Assembly (NCBI RefSeq): GCF_002079055.1
Contig: NC_047501.1
Coordinates: 124,001 to 188,000, forward strand
Direction: 5' to 3'
Source: Saccharomyces paradoxus
Taxonomy: Eukaryota; Ascomycota; Saccharomycetes; Saccharomycetales; Saccharomycetaceae
DNA: 64,000 bases
Positions 20,075-28,377 of the stretch are shown here, piece after piece. Under the pieces are notes generated by a model. That model was not told where the DNA came from. It searched no databases and saw nothing but the letters and a program-made list of their open reading frames with translations. A program made the translations under genes and the position numbers. Position 1 is the first letter of the stretch. Each line of letters begins with the position of its first letter.

Positions 20075-20599
20075 TATTACGTTCCTATTTTCTGCGGCTT
20101 TTTCCGGCTTGCTCTTTTGGAGTTAAGTGAACGTAGGCTTACTAGAATGTGTTGTTTCCTCGTTAGGAATGGTTCGAACTAATTCCTGTGTCTATGCAAT
20201 TGCAATCCAACTACACTTATACGACGTCAAAAGGAGGGGCGGAGCGTTCTAGTTGTGGTTGCAAAAAGGGATGTAGTCGTTCTCCAAGTAGTAGCCTAAT
20301 ACCAGAACAGGACACGAATTTATGGTGTTGGCAAGTATTTTTTATAATGATATTATTGAGTAAAAAGAGAGTTCAATGTTTAACAATAGCAATGGGGTTT
20401 TTTCAGTATACATGTCAACTGCAACGGGACTTGGGCGGAGGAGCAGTAAAGGGGCGATCAAAGTTGAAAAAAAAGCTGCCGTAAAAAAAAGCATGCATAT
20501 TCACGTAAATATATATATATATACATATCTCAAGAAAAGAAGTTGATACATAAAGGCGATACAACGTCTTGAGGCTCGAGTAAAGGGCTAGTAAATGCA
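20075..20599. promoter_or_regulatory. DUF1/MHF1 divergent promoter region
   Basis: A 525-bp intergenic region. Features are an A-tract pair (20468-20490), an AT dinucleotide stretch (about 20509-20523) 75-90 bp before MHF1, and a purine-rich block AGGAGGGGCGGAG near 20230. An open stretch of about 98 codons crosses it but looks like chance. Confidence 0.45.
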
Positions 20600-20875
20600 A
20601 TGAATGACGATGGAGATAGACCTCAATTGAAAGCCAGGCTGTGGGTTCACGTGGAAGAACGACTACAACAGGTGTTGTCTTCTGAGGACGTGAAATACAC
20701 ACCGAAATTCATCAACTCATTGCTAGAGTTAGCATATCTACAATTGGGTGAGATGGGGAGCGATTTGCAGGCATTTGCTGAGCATGCTGGTAGGGATGTG
20801 GTCAACGACAGTGACCTCATGCTGTATTTGAGGAAGCAGCCAGACTTGCAAGAAAAAGTCATTCAAGAGGAATGA
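20600..20875 (+). CDS. MHF1: MHF1, CENP-S-like histone-fold protein
   Basis: Small histone-fold subunit of the MHF complex (Mhf1-Mhf2, CENP-S/CENP-X), which binds branched DNA with the Mph1 helicase at stalled forks and also acts at kinetochores. The 91-residue product is one histone fold: VEERLQQVLSSEDVKYTPKFINSLLELAYLQL (helices 1-2, start), a long helix DLQAFAEHAGRDVVNDSDLML, and a short C-terminal helix LRKQPDLQEKV. S. cerevisiae Mhf1 is about 90 residues. It ends 97 bp from the convergent ADH1 stop. Confidence 0.93.
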   Translation: MNDDGDRPQLKARLWVHVEERLQQVLSSEDVKYTPKFINSLLELAYLQLGEMGSDLQAFAEHAGRDVVNDSDLMLYLRKQPDLQEKVIQEE

Positions 20876-20972
20876 GAATTTCGCTTTAAAACCTAAGAGT
20901 CACTTTAAAATTTGTATAAACTTATTTTATAACTTATTTAATAATAAAAATCATAAATCATAAGAAATTTGC
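20876..20972. terminator. Shared MHF1/ADH1 3' region (ADH1 terminator)
   Basis: A 97-bp very AT-rich convergent gap. Read on the minus strand it matches, with few changes, the well-known ADH1 terminator as I remember it: AAATAAGC after the stop, then TTATTATTAAATAAGTTATAA, shown here only in part. Two genes must end transcription in this interval, so poly(A) sites probably overlap. Confidence 0.75.
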
Positions 20973-22019
20973 TTATTTAGAAGTGTCAACAACGTATCTA
21001 CCAACGATTTGACCCTTTTCCATCTTTTCGTAAATTTCTGGCAAGGTAGACAAGCCGACAACCTTGATTGGAGACTTGACCAAACCTCTGTCGAAGAAGT
21101 CCAAAGCTTCTCTGGTGTCAGCTCTGTTACCGACGTAAGAACCAACAATAGAGATGGACTTGACGACTTGGTTGAAGACATCAGAACAACACTTAGCGTT
21201 AGCTGGCATACCGACCAAAACGGTGGTACCGTTAGCTCTAACGTATCTGGTAGAAGCTTCAATAGCAGCTTCGGAAACGGAAACGTTGATGACACCGTGA
21301 GCACCACCGTTAGTGGCCTTTAGAACGGCACCGACAATGTCCTTTTCCTTAGTGAAATCAATGAAGACTTCACCACCGATGGATCTGAATAATTCTTCCT
21401 TACCTTCACCACCGTCAATACCCAAGACTCTGTAACCCATAGCCTTGGCGTATTGAACAGCCAAAGAACCTAGACCACCAGCAGCACCGGAGATAGCAAC
21501 CCAGTGACCGGCCATCAAGTTAGCAGACTTCAAAGCCTTGTAAACAGTGATACCAGCACACAAAACTGGAGCGACTTCAGCCAAGTCAGTACCTTGAGGA
21601 ATGTGAGCGGCTTGGACAGCGTCAGCGGTAGCGTATTGTTGGAAAGAACCGTCGTGGGTGTAACCAGACAAGTCAGCATGAGGACAGTTGGATTCGTTAC
21701 CCAATTCACAGTATTCACAGGCCATACAAGAACCGTTCAACCATTTGATACCGGCGTAGTCACCAATGTTCCAGCCCTTAACGTTTTCACCCATGGCGAC
21801 AACGACACCAGCACCTTCGTGACCACCGACCAATGGCAACTTAGTTGGCAAAGGCCAGTCACCGTGCCAAGCGTGCAAGTCAGTGTGACAGACACCAGAG
21901 TATTTAACGTTGATCAACAATTCGTTGGCCTTTGGCTTTGGAACTGGAATATCTTTGTATTCCAACTTACCGTGGGATTCGTAGAAGATAACACCTTTTT
22001 GAGTTTCTGGGATAGACAT
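20973..22019 (-). CDS. ADH1: ADH1, fermentative alcohol dehydrogenase
   Basis: Zinc-dependent, NADH-linked cytosolic enzyme that reduces acetaldehyde to ethanol, the last step of fermentation. The ATG at 22019 (MSIPETQKG) gives 348 residues, the family length; a longer in-frame reading to 22130 would run through the promoter side. Catalytic-zinc ligands are C44, H67 and C154 (counting Met1). Structural-zinc cysteines are C98, C101, C104 and C112. The Rossmann NAD motif GAAGGLG is present. Codon use is extremely biased to the favoured yeast set (GGT, GCT, TTG, AAG), marking very high expression. That bias also creates long false antisense frames. Compared with S. cerevisiae Adh1 from memory there are about eight substitutions, for example T60, A76 and N83 in the numbering used here. 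Confidence 0.99.
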   Translation of the reverse strand: MSIPETQKGVIFYESHGKLEYKDIPVPKPKANELLINVKYSGVCHTDLHAWHGDWPLPTKLPLVGGHEGAGVVVAMGENVKGWNIGDYAGIKWLNGSCMACEYCELGNESNCPHADLSGYTHDGSFQQYATADAVQAAHIPQGTDLAEVAPVLCAGITVYKALKSANLMAGHWVAISGAAGGLGSLAVQYAKAMGYRVLGIDGGEGKEELFRSIGGEVFIDFTKEKDIVGAVLKATNGGAHGVINVSVSEAAIEASTRYVRANGTTVLVGMPANAKCCSDVFNQVVKSISIVGSYVGNRADTREALDFFDRGLVKSPIKVVGLSTLPEIYEKMEKGQIVGRYVVDTSK

Positions 22020-22136
22020 TGTATATGATATAGTTGATTGTATGCTTGGTATAGCTTGTAATATTAGACAATAAGAGGAACAAAGGAGAAATGGAAAGTG
22101 AACATTGACAAGAAATTGGAAGAATAACAATCGCAG

Positions 22137-22149
22137 GTGTATTTATACT
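22137..22149 (-). promoter_or_regulatory. ADH1 TATA box
   Basis: AGTATAAATACAC on the minus strand, with TATAAATA at 22140-22147, 121-128 bp upstream of the ADH1 ATG. This is where the S. cerevisiae ADH1 TATA lies. Confidence 0.85.
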
Positions 22150-22654
22150 TGATACCAAGAAAGCAAACTTTTTTTTTCATTTCAAACTTCAATAATTGAA
22201 AGGCCGTATGCTGTTGTTCATTTGAAAGGAGTGTGAGTGAATGAAGGGAAGAGTTTCGTCTGCTTCGAGAGATGCGTCTTTACCCCTCATCTGTTCTGGG
22301 AACAATGACATCTGTTGGTGCTGTCTCTGTCGTTCATTTTTTTCTTTCTTTAGTCTCTTCCATCATTTTTTTTGTCATGGCGGATATGGTGAGACAACGG
22401 GGGAAAAAAAAAGAAAAAGAAGTCGCATGCGCCTATCCGTACTGTAATAGATGGAATATGGGAAAAGAGTGGCGGAAAGTGTATGAGATGATAGCAGTCA
22501 ATGTTAGGGCTAAAGTAGTAGATGGTTGTGTACCACTATCAATGAACTAATATGGTTTAGACTAGTCTTGTTAGGTTGTTCGGTAACGCTTTCATTGTGT
22601 GTTTTGTTTCTACCATCAGTATCCTTGAGAGGGTAACGAATTTTTATAGGCTTC

Positions 22655-22689
22655 CCGGTGTATGGGTTCGGACGCTAGAAAAGAGGAAG
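22655..22689 (-). promoter_or_regulatory. ADH1 UAS: Rap1 site plus Gcr1 CT box
   Basis: On the minus strand GAACCCATACACCGG (about 22655-22669) fits the Rap1 consensus ACACCCAYACA with small departures. A Gcr1-type CTTCC lies at 22685-22689, 16 bp on its distal side. Adjacent Rap1 and Gcr1 sites are the standard activating unit of yeast glycolytic genes. The arrangement equals that of S. cerevisiae ADH1. Confidence 0.8.
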
Positions 22690-22762
22690 CTCACCTTGGA
22701 CACCCGAAAACAACAAAAAGATATCCGGAAAATTTTCATAAACCAAAAAATCGGAAAAGACC

Positions 22763-22789
22763 GCGGAGGGGGGTGTTACCCCCCTCCGC
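22763..22789. repeat. Perfect 12-bp GC-rich inverted repeat
   Basis: Arms GCGGAGGGGGGT and ACCCCCCTCCGC are perfectly complementary around a 3-nt loop (GTT). The element lies between the ADH1 UAS and the upstream zinc-responsive promoter. It would be transcribed in the intergenic RNA. Function unknown. Confidence 0.9.
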
Positions 22790-22940
22790 AACTAGAGGTG
22801 GGTTTAATTAGTATATGTGCATGAGGAAGTGAGTGAAAATTTCCCTTCAAAATATGATATAATTAATACATTAATCTGCTCATCCAAGTAATTTCGGAAT
22901 GTCCAAAGGTAGACAACCATTTCCAATGCCATATGTACCT

Positions 22941-22953
22941 GTGTATTTATACT
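22941..22953 (-). promoter_or_regulatory. TATA box of the upstream zinc-responsive promoter
   Basis: AGTATAAATACAC on the minus strand, the same 13 bases as the ADH1 TATA block 804 bp away. It lies 60-72 bp downstream of the Zap1 site in the direction of ADH1. Confidence 0.7.
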
Positions 22954-23012
22954 GGTGGCAACCCTATCATGCTGTCCGCTCTCCAAAGTACTCTAGCGGT
23001 TATGCGCGTCTC

Positions 23013-23023
23013 ACCTTCAAGGT
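23013..23023. promoter_or_regulatory. Zap1 zinc-responsive element (ZRE)
   Basis: ACCTTCAAGGT is a perfect match to the Zap1 consensus ACCTTNAAGGT, a palindrome around the central base. It lies about 1.0 kb upstream of the ADH1 ATG and 754 bp upstream of the PHM7 ATG. The ADH1 promoter of S. cerevisiae has the same element in the same place. Confidence 0.85.
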
Positions 23024-23776
23024 CACGGCCGCCTATTGTTCGCACCACCGGCAACCTCGCGTCTGGTTAGTCTTGGCTCATTCTTCTTGTATACCATGCT
23101 GTGTATACGCTCGGACGCTCTCACCAACTTAAATAGTGACACCAGCTGTCGTCGTCATGACCCTATACCGGCATCTTATTACTTCTCCAATCCTCGCCCC
23201 TTAGCGCAGGGTAAAACTTGGGAAATGCAAGCGTAAAAAACTCCGCCGGGCACAGCCTCACGCCTTAGCGTTATCGCCGGGCCGGCATGAGTGCGGGTCC
23301 GCCACAGAGTCAGCATGATTGTGCTATTGCGTCTTTAAACTCGGCTCCTTCGCGCCGCAAAGCCAAATACATCATATCACATCAACACTTTCCACTTTAT
23401 TTTTTCGTTTGACCCTTATATTTGTCTTATTGCGTTTATGCTCCTTGATTTTCTATTTCGTTTACTACCTTCTCTTTGGTTTCCCCTCGCTGTTTGTAGT
23501 CAAGTCAACCCTCTGTAGTCAACCCTCTTCCTGTTTAATACGTTAATCTCCCTGAGTACCTTAAATACGTATGTGCCCAAATATATGGGTTGTATGTATA
23601 TCATGTATATAGATATATAAATACATCTATATTTGTATATATTAATGGTGGCTTTTTTTATTGCTTACTATATTTAAAAACGGTACTCTGTTTGCTATAT
23701 ATTTCATTGAATATTTTTCTGAGCACACCATATTCAGCAACAACAAAAGGTTAGATATTTACAGTGTATATATAAT
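23024..23776. promoter_or_regulatory. Distal ADH1 upstream region and PHM7 promoter
   Basis: The part to about 23330 is GC-rich for this genome (CCGCCGGGCACAGCC, GCCGGGCCGGCATGAG) and matches the far end of the long cloned ADH1 promoter as I recall it. A Gcn4-like TGACTC core lies on the minus strand near 23307. The rest is AT-rich and belongs to PHM7. A TATATAT at about 23696-23702 is 75-81 bp before its ATG. I found no Pho4 CACGTG site although PHM7 is named for phosphate regulation. Confidence 0.5.
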
Positions 23777-26776
23777 ATGGCTGAAAGTGACGACAAAAGT
23801 TCTTCGACTTCAGCGTTCGTTACAACACTGATTGTCTACGGAATCACCGCTCTCGTATTTGTGTGGCTATTCTTGCTATTACGGCCCAAGAATAGAAGAG
23901 TATACGAGCCACGGTCTCTTAAGGACATCCAGACCATCCCGGAGGAAGAGAGAACAGAACCGGTTCCCGAAGGCTACTTTGGGTGGGTTGGATACCTACT
24001 CTCCAAACCGCACTCTTTCCTCATCCAGCACACAAGCGTGGACGGGTATTTTCTGCTAAGGTATATTGGTATTGTGGGCTCACTTTCGTTTGTGGGTTGT
24101 TTGATGCTTCTACCGATCTTGCTGCCTGTGAATGCGACGAATGGTAACAACCTTGGAGGCTTTGAGCTGCTATCATTCGCGAATGTTACTAACAAAAATA
24201 GGTTTTACGCGCATGTTTTCCTCTCGTGGATCTTCTTTGGCCTGTTCACCTATATCATCTACAAGGAGCTATATTATTACGTCGTATTTAGACACGCTAT
24301 GCAGACAACTCCACTCTATGACGGGTTGTTATCTTCTAGGACGGTAATCGTCACAGAATTGCACAAGGACATTGCTCAAGAAGGGGAGATGCAGATGCGT
24401 TTTCCCAAGGCGTCCAATGTGGCCTTCGCCTATGATTTCTCAGACTTGCAGGAATTGTGTAAAGAAAGAGCTAAGAACGCAGCCAAGTATGAAGCTGCTT
24501 TGAATAAGGTCCTGAACAAGTGCGTGAAAATGACACGAAACAAGACCCAGGAGCAACTCGACAAGTTGTACAACAACGGTACTAAGCCCAAGGACGATTT
24601 GGAGACATACGTTCCCCATAAAAAGCGCCCTAAACATCGCTTGGGAAAATTGCCGCTTTGTCTAGGCGGCAAGAAAGTCAATACGCTGTCTTATTCCAGT
24701 AAGAGGATTGGTGAACTCAACGAAGAGATTCATGAAAAACAGGCCGATTGGGCCAATAACGATAGGAAACCCGCCTGTTTCATTCAGTTCGAGTCTCAAT
24801 TGGAAGCGCAAAGATGCTATCAATCTGTAGAAGCAATCTTGGGTAAAAAAAATTTTGGTAAGCGTCTCATTGGTTACTCACCTGAAGATATTAATTGGGG
24901 CACCATGCGTCTCAGTTCAAAGGAGAGGCATTCCAGGAGAGCTGTGGCAAACACAATCATGGTCTTATTGATCATCTTTTGGGCCATCCCCGTTGCTGTA
25001 GTCGGTATCATCTCCAACGTCAATTTCCTTACCGATAAAGTTCCTTTCTTACGTTTCATTGATAATATGCCCGACTTTTTGATGGGTGTCATTACTGGTT
25101 TGCTACCTACTATCGCGTTGGTCGTCTTAATGTCCTTAGTGCCACCTTTTATTATAAAACTGGGGAAAATGAGTGGTTGTATCACTGAGCAGGAAACGGA
25201 TCTCTACTCTCAAGCCTGGTATTATGCGTTCACAGTGATTCAAGTCTTCTTAGTTGTCACAGCTACTTCCTCTGCATCTTCCACTGTCGATTCGATTATA
25301 GACAGACCAAGTTCAGCCATGACACTACTGGCAAATAACTTGCCCAAGGCATCCAACTTCTATATCATGTACTTCCTACTGAAAGGTTTAACTGGCCCTA
25401 CATGGACAGTCTTACAGGCGGTCAACCTACTGCTAAGTAAAGTCCTAGGCAGACTCTTAGATTCAACCCCAAGGCAAAAATGGAACCGCTATAATACGTT
25501 GGCTACGCCGCGCATGGGCATTGTTTATCCAGGAATTGAAATTTTGGTTTGCATTTATATCTGTTATTCAATCATCGCTCCTATACTGTTGTTTTTCAGT
25601 ACTGTAATGCTGACCCTACTTTATGTCGCCTATTTGTACAATTTGAACTACGTGTTTGGCTTTTCATTCGATTTAAAGGGGCGCAACTATCCAAGAGCAC
25701 TTTTCCAGATTTTTGTAGGAATTTATTTGAGTGAGGTATGCCTGCTTGGACTTTTCATCATGGCAAAAACCTGGGGTCCTTTGGTCCTGGAAGTGTTTTG
25801 GATCGTGGTCACTGCCCTAGCTCATATATATATGAAAAGGAAGTTCATGCCGCTGTTCGATGCAGTTCCTTTAAGTGCCATCAGACATGCAAGGGGTGAA
25901 CCCGGTTATTCTTATCCCACTTCAGACTTGGGTGCCCAGGAAATCAGGGACATTGCAGATGAAATGAAGGGCAAATACGAAAACGACAATACACATGGGA
26001 TTTTAACGCCCGTTACTAAGGACGATTTGAAAAAGGCTAATTTAATTCCCGATAACGATGGCAGTTCGGAGAACAGTGCTCCAAGTAATCCATTTGAGTC
26101 CGGTTCTGAACATGCTTCCCTCTCTGGATCAAACGCAGAGGGTGACTCGATCAAAAAATTAAATGATACAGTTATTAAAAAGTCAAGCACTCTCTCCTCT
26201 TCTAGCAAAGGTAACAACGGTACTGGTAATGAATCTACTTTTGTTCCAGAGGGTGAAAAATTCCGCAAGTTTCACTACAGCGATGTTGAGGCATTAAGAA
26301 ATAAGCGTCCCTATGATGAGGATGATCACAGTCAACATGGACCTGAAGGTGCCGTGCCAGTGAACGCTGACGCGGGAGTTATTTACAGTGATCCAGCAGC
26401 TATGATGAAAGAGCCTCAGGCTTTCCCCCCGGATGTCTTAGAAACTAATACATGGACGAAAAGAGTTCTACAATTCTTTAATCCGAGAAAATCGTATCCA
26501 TTTGACAATGTCAGAATGAGATTCCCGCTTGTTTTCAACACTAGTATTGATTACGATGAAGAATACTTGAACTCTGCCTATACTGATCCCTGTGTCAGGG
26601 AAAAAGATCCTATTGTGTGGTGCTGTAAAGATCCATTAGGTGTTTCTAAACAGCAAATCCAAGAGGCAAGGTCAAATGGTTTGGATGTAAGAGATGATTT
26701 CACAAGATACGATGAAAAAGGTGAAGTCATATTCACTTACAGCCCTCCTGATTATGAACCTGAAGCTAAAAAATGA
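23777..26776 (+). CDS. PHM7: PHM7, OSCA/TMEM63-type membrane channel family protein
   Basis: Multispanning membrane protein of the CSC1/OSCA/TMEM63 (DUF221, RSN1-type) family of calcium-permeable or mechanosensitive channels; its own transport activity is not settled. It has 999 residues versus about 991 in S. cerevisiae. The order is N-terminal helix (ALVFVWLFLLLRP), two further helices in the first 190 residues, then a cytosolic domain of about 200 residues with CIQFESQLEAQRCYQS. The seven-to-eight-helix core follows, roughly residues 390-690. A long Ser/Asn/Asp-rich C-terminal cytosolic extension ends in a conserved block (VWCCKDPLGVSKQQIQEA), the PHM7_ext domain. The start gives a topology typical of the family. 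Confidence 0.93.
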   Translation: MAESDDKSSSTSAFVTTLIVYGITALVFVWLFLLLRPKNRRVYEPRSLKDIQTIPEEERTEPVPEGYFGWVGYLLSKPHSFLIQHTSVDGYFLLRYIGIVGSLSFVGCLMLLPILLPVNATNGNNLGGFELLSFANVTNKNRFYAHVFLSWIFFGLFTYIIYKELYYYVVFRHAMQTTPLYDGLLSSRTVIVTELHKDIAQEGEMQMRFPKASNVAFAYDFSDLQELCKERAKNAAKYEAALNKVLNKCVKMTRNKTQEQLDKLYNNGTKPKDDLETYVPHKKRPKHRLGKLPLCLGGKKVNTLSYSSKRIGELNEEIHEKQADWANNDRKPACFIQFESQLEAQRCYQSVEAILGKKNFGKRLIGYSPEDINWGTMRLSSKERHSRRAVANTIMVLLIIFWAIPVAVVGIISNVNFLTDKVPFLRFIDNMPDFLMGVITGLLPTIALVVLMSLVPPFIIKLGKMSGCITEQETDLYSQAWYYAFTVIQVFLVVTATSSASSTVDSIIDRPSSAMTLLANNLPKASNFYIMYFLLKGLTGPTWTVLQAVNLLLSKVLGRLLDSTPRQKWNRYNTLATPRMGIVYPGIEILVCIYICYSIIAPILLFFSTVMLTLLYVAYLYNLNYVFGFSFDLKGRNYPRALFQIFVGIYLSEVCLLGLFIMAKTWGPLVLEVFWIVVTALAHIYMKRKFMPLFDAVPLSAIRHARGEPGYSYPTSDLGAQEIRDIADEMKGKYENDNTHGILTPVTKDDLKKANLIPDNDGSSENSAPSNPFESGSEHASLSGSNAEGDSIKKLNDTVIKKSSTLSSSSKGNNGTGNESTFVPEGEKFRKFHYSDVEALRNKRPYDEDDHSQHGPEGAVPVNADAGVIYSDPAAMMKEPQAFPPDVLETNTWTKRVLQFFNPRKSYPFDNVRMRFPLVFNTSIDYDEEYLNSAYTDPCVREKDPIVWCCKDPLGVSKQQIQEARSNGLDVRDDFTRYDEKGEVIFTYSPPDYEPEAKK

Positions 26777-27150
26777 TGGCGCGTGGACTAGTTTTATTCT
26801 GCTCTTCTATTTTTTACTTCATTTTGTTTCCCCTAATGCATACATGATTTTAACGTCTTTAAACAATATTGTTTCATTTTATATTCTAGCCTAGTTTAAT
26901 CTTAATGATAACTATAATCTTTTATTAACAAATATCTGACAAATTAAATATATAAAAGAAATTGGCTCGCACCCCTAAAATAGGTGGGTGGAAGAAGGAA
27001 AAAGAGAAGGGAAAGTTAAATTAGAATATCTAAATATATCGCTTTGAAAGTATAAACAGGTATGAAACGCAACTAAACAAATCAGAGCTAATTTTGGAAC
27101 ACTTTTCGAAACAGTTCCTATAGGCCTTTGAGTTTTTATCAAGAAGTTAC
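26777..27150 (+). promoter_or_regulatory. PHM7 3' flank and ATG34 promoter
   Basis: A 374-bp gap. TATAAAAG at 26951-26958 is about 195 bp before the ATG34 ATG. An imperfect GC-containing inverted motif CACCCCTA/TAGGTGGGTG (26970-26991) includes a CCCCT core like a stress-response element. No ORF of interest. Confidence 0.4.
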
Positions 27151-28377
27151 ATGGACCCGATGAAAATCTCAATAGAAACGACACTATTCGACTTCGTTGT
27201 CATTGATCAGTTCAAAAAATCGACTTTTTCAGCGCCAAATACTAAGGTTAAGACCATTAAAGGTTGCATTGATAAATTTATCGAGCAATTTAATGTGCAC
27301 GACGAGCAACATATATTTTGGCAACCTGTTAAAAAATCTAACGTCAGATTACTACTAAACACCAATGATTTTGGCCAATTAGGAACCTTTTTGCATAGAC
27401 AGATTAAATGTAACATCTTTATTGGAGAAGAGGCATTGAAGAAATACGGTTTGACTATATGTGGGCCCTACGATGAATTTGTAGGAGATTCTCCCCCTAG
27501 TGTTAACAAGGTTGTGGACAGTGACGATTTTGCATTGTCGCGCAAATGTCTGAGTATCATATCAGAACAACTCTCTATACTTGGGGAGTCCATGAATAAG
27601 ACTCAAAATCAAGTGGGAAGTGTTGTCGACAAAAAGAAATGTATTGTCCTACCTGAAGATAAGCCTGAACTCACTAAGTTTTTCTCTAATTTTAAAACAA
27701 GTGCCCAATTACAGGGGGTTTACGAGGGTTATACAGTGTATGAAAAGCTATTACAGAAATTTGATGGCCAAAAAAGAAGAATGGAGGCCTTTCTAAATGA
27801 AGACACCCCAATACTAGAGGCCGAAAACGTGAAACAAATAGATATATCTGAGAAACTAGAGGAAAAGGACGAGCATTCAACAACGCCAAACGATCGGTCA
27901 CTACACGTTGAAGTGAGTAATGAGGATAACTCACTACACTTTATGTTGTACAACAATACAAATTCAACAGTTCCAGGAAATTGTACATTTGAGTTCTCTA
28001 GCCCGATCTCGGAGGTATTCAGTATCAAAATGGGGCCACACGAAATAGGCATAAACGGTCAAAAAGAGTTATGGTATTTTCCATCTCTACCTACTCCACT
28101 CTCCAATTATACAATTAAAGTCATAAACCAGGATGGAGATATTATTTTGATTGGTAAATGTGCTGGCTCCAATAAGATAACGCTGAAATCGTCACTATCC
28201 TCATTTTCAACAGGTAGTTTCCATACATTGCAAGACCCTAATAATGTTTTTCGTGCAGACGCACTTTCTTCGCTTGATGAATCAAGTATCATGAGCACTC
28301 CCTTTTTAGACGAGACAGAAGACGTCTATAATTCCGGGTCTACATTAAGTAGGCCATTTACATGGGAAGAATTATAA
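27151..28377 (+). CDS. ATG34: ATG34, selective autophagy receptor for Ams1 (Atg19 paralogue)
   Basis: Cargo receptor that links alpha-mannosidase Ams1 to the autophagy machinery under starvation. The 408-residue protein shares with the next gene an N-terminal domain ([20 protein letters not shown]), a central coiled-coil/linker, and an Ig-like beta-sandwich that binds Ams1 ([28 protein letters not shown]). It ends in the Atg8-binding motif WEEL at residues 405-408. Ser-rich text before the end is the Atg11-binding/phosphorylation region. S. cerevisiae Atg34 is about 412 residues. It forms a head-to-tail tandem pair with ATG19. Confidence 0.94.
   Translation: MDPMKISIETTLFDFVVIDQFKKSTFSAPNTKVKTIKGCIDKFIEQFNVHDEQHIFWQPVKKSNVRLLLNTNDFGQLGTFLHRQIKCNIFIGEEALKKYGLTICGPYDEFVGDSPPSVNKVVDSDDFALSRKCLSIISEQLSILGESMNKTQNQVGSVVDKKKCIVLPEDKPELTKFFSNFKTSAQLQGVYEGYTVYEKLLQKFDGQKRRMEAFLNEDTPILEAENVKQIDISEKLEEKDEHSTTPNDRSLHVEVSNEDNSLHFMLYNNTNSTVPGNCTFEFSSPISEVFSIKMGPHEIGINGQKELWYFPSLPTPLSNYTIKVINQDGDIILIGKCAGSNKITLKSSLSSFSTGSFHTLQDPNNVFRADALSSLDESSIMSTPFLDETEDVYNSGSTLSRPFTWEEL

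Larger units (their letters stand above)
22150..22915 (-). ncRNA. ZRR1: ZRR1-type intergenic RNA over the ADH1 promoter (approximate ends)
   Basis: In S. cerevisiae, zinc deficiency makes Zap1 induce a non-coding transcript (ZRR1) that reads through the ADH1 promoter, displaces Rap1/Gcr1 and lowers ADH1 expression, sparing zinc. Both required parts are visible here: a Zap1 site at 23013-23023 and a TATA box at 22944-22951, oriented toward ADH1 and upstream of its UAS. The transcript ends given are estimates only. No conserved ORF is expected in it. Confidence 0.55.

Noticed and set aside
20188-20484. 98-codon open frame in the DUF1/MHF1 promoter region
   Set aside because: No family likeness, odd composition (Cys/Ser/Arg-rich) and it lies where both promoters are expected.
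21504-22028. 174-codon open frame opposite ADH1 (and other long antisense frames there)
   Set aside because: It comes from the extreme codon bias of ADH1, which removes stops on the opposite strand. It has no family likeness and covers the ADH1 start.
22020-22130. N-terminal extension of ADH1 by 37 codons
   Set aside because: It would place coding sequence in the known 5' leader, just downstream of the TATA box. The family starts at MSIPETQ.
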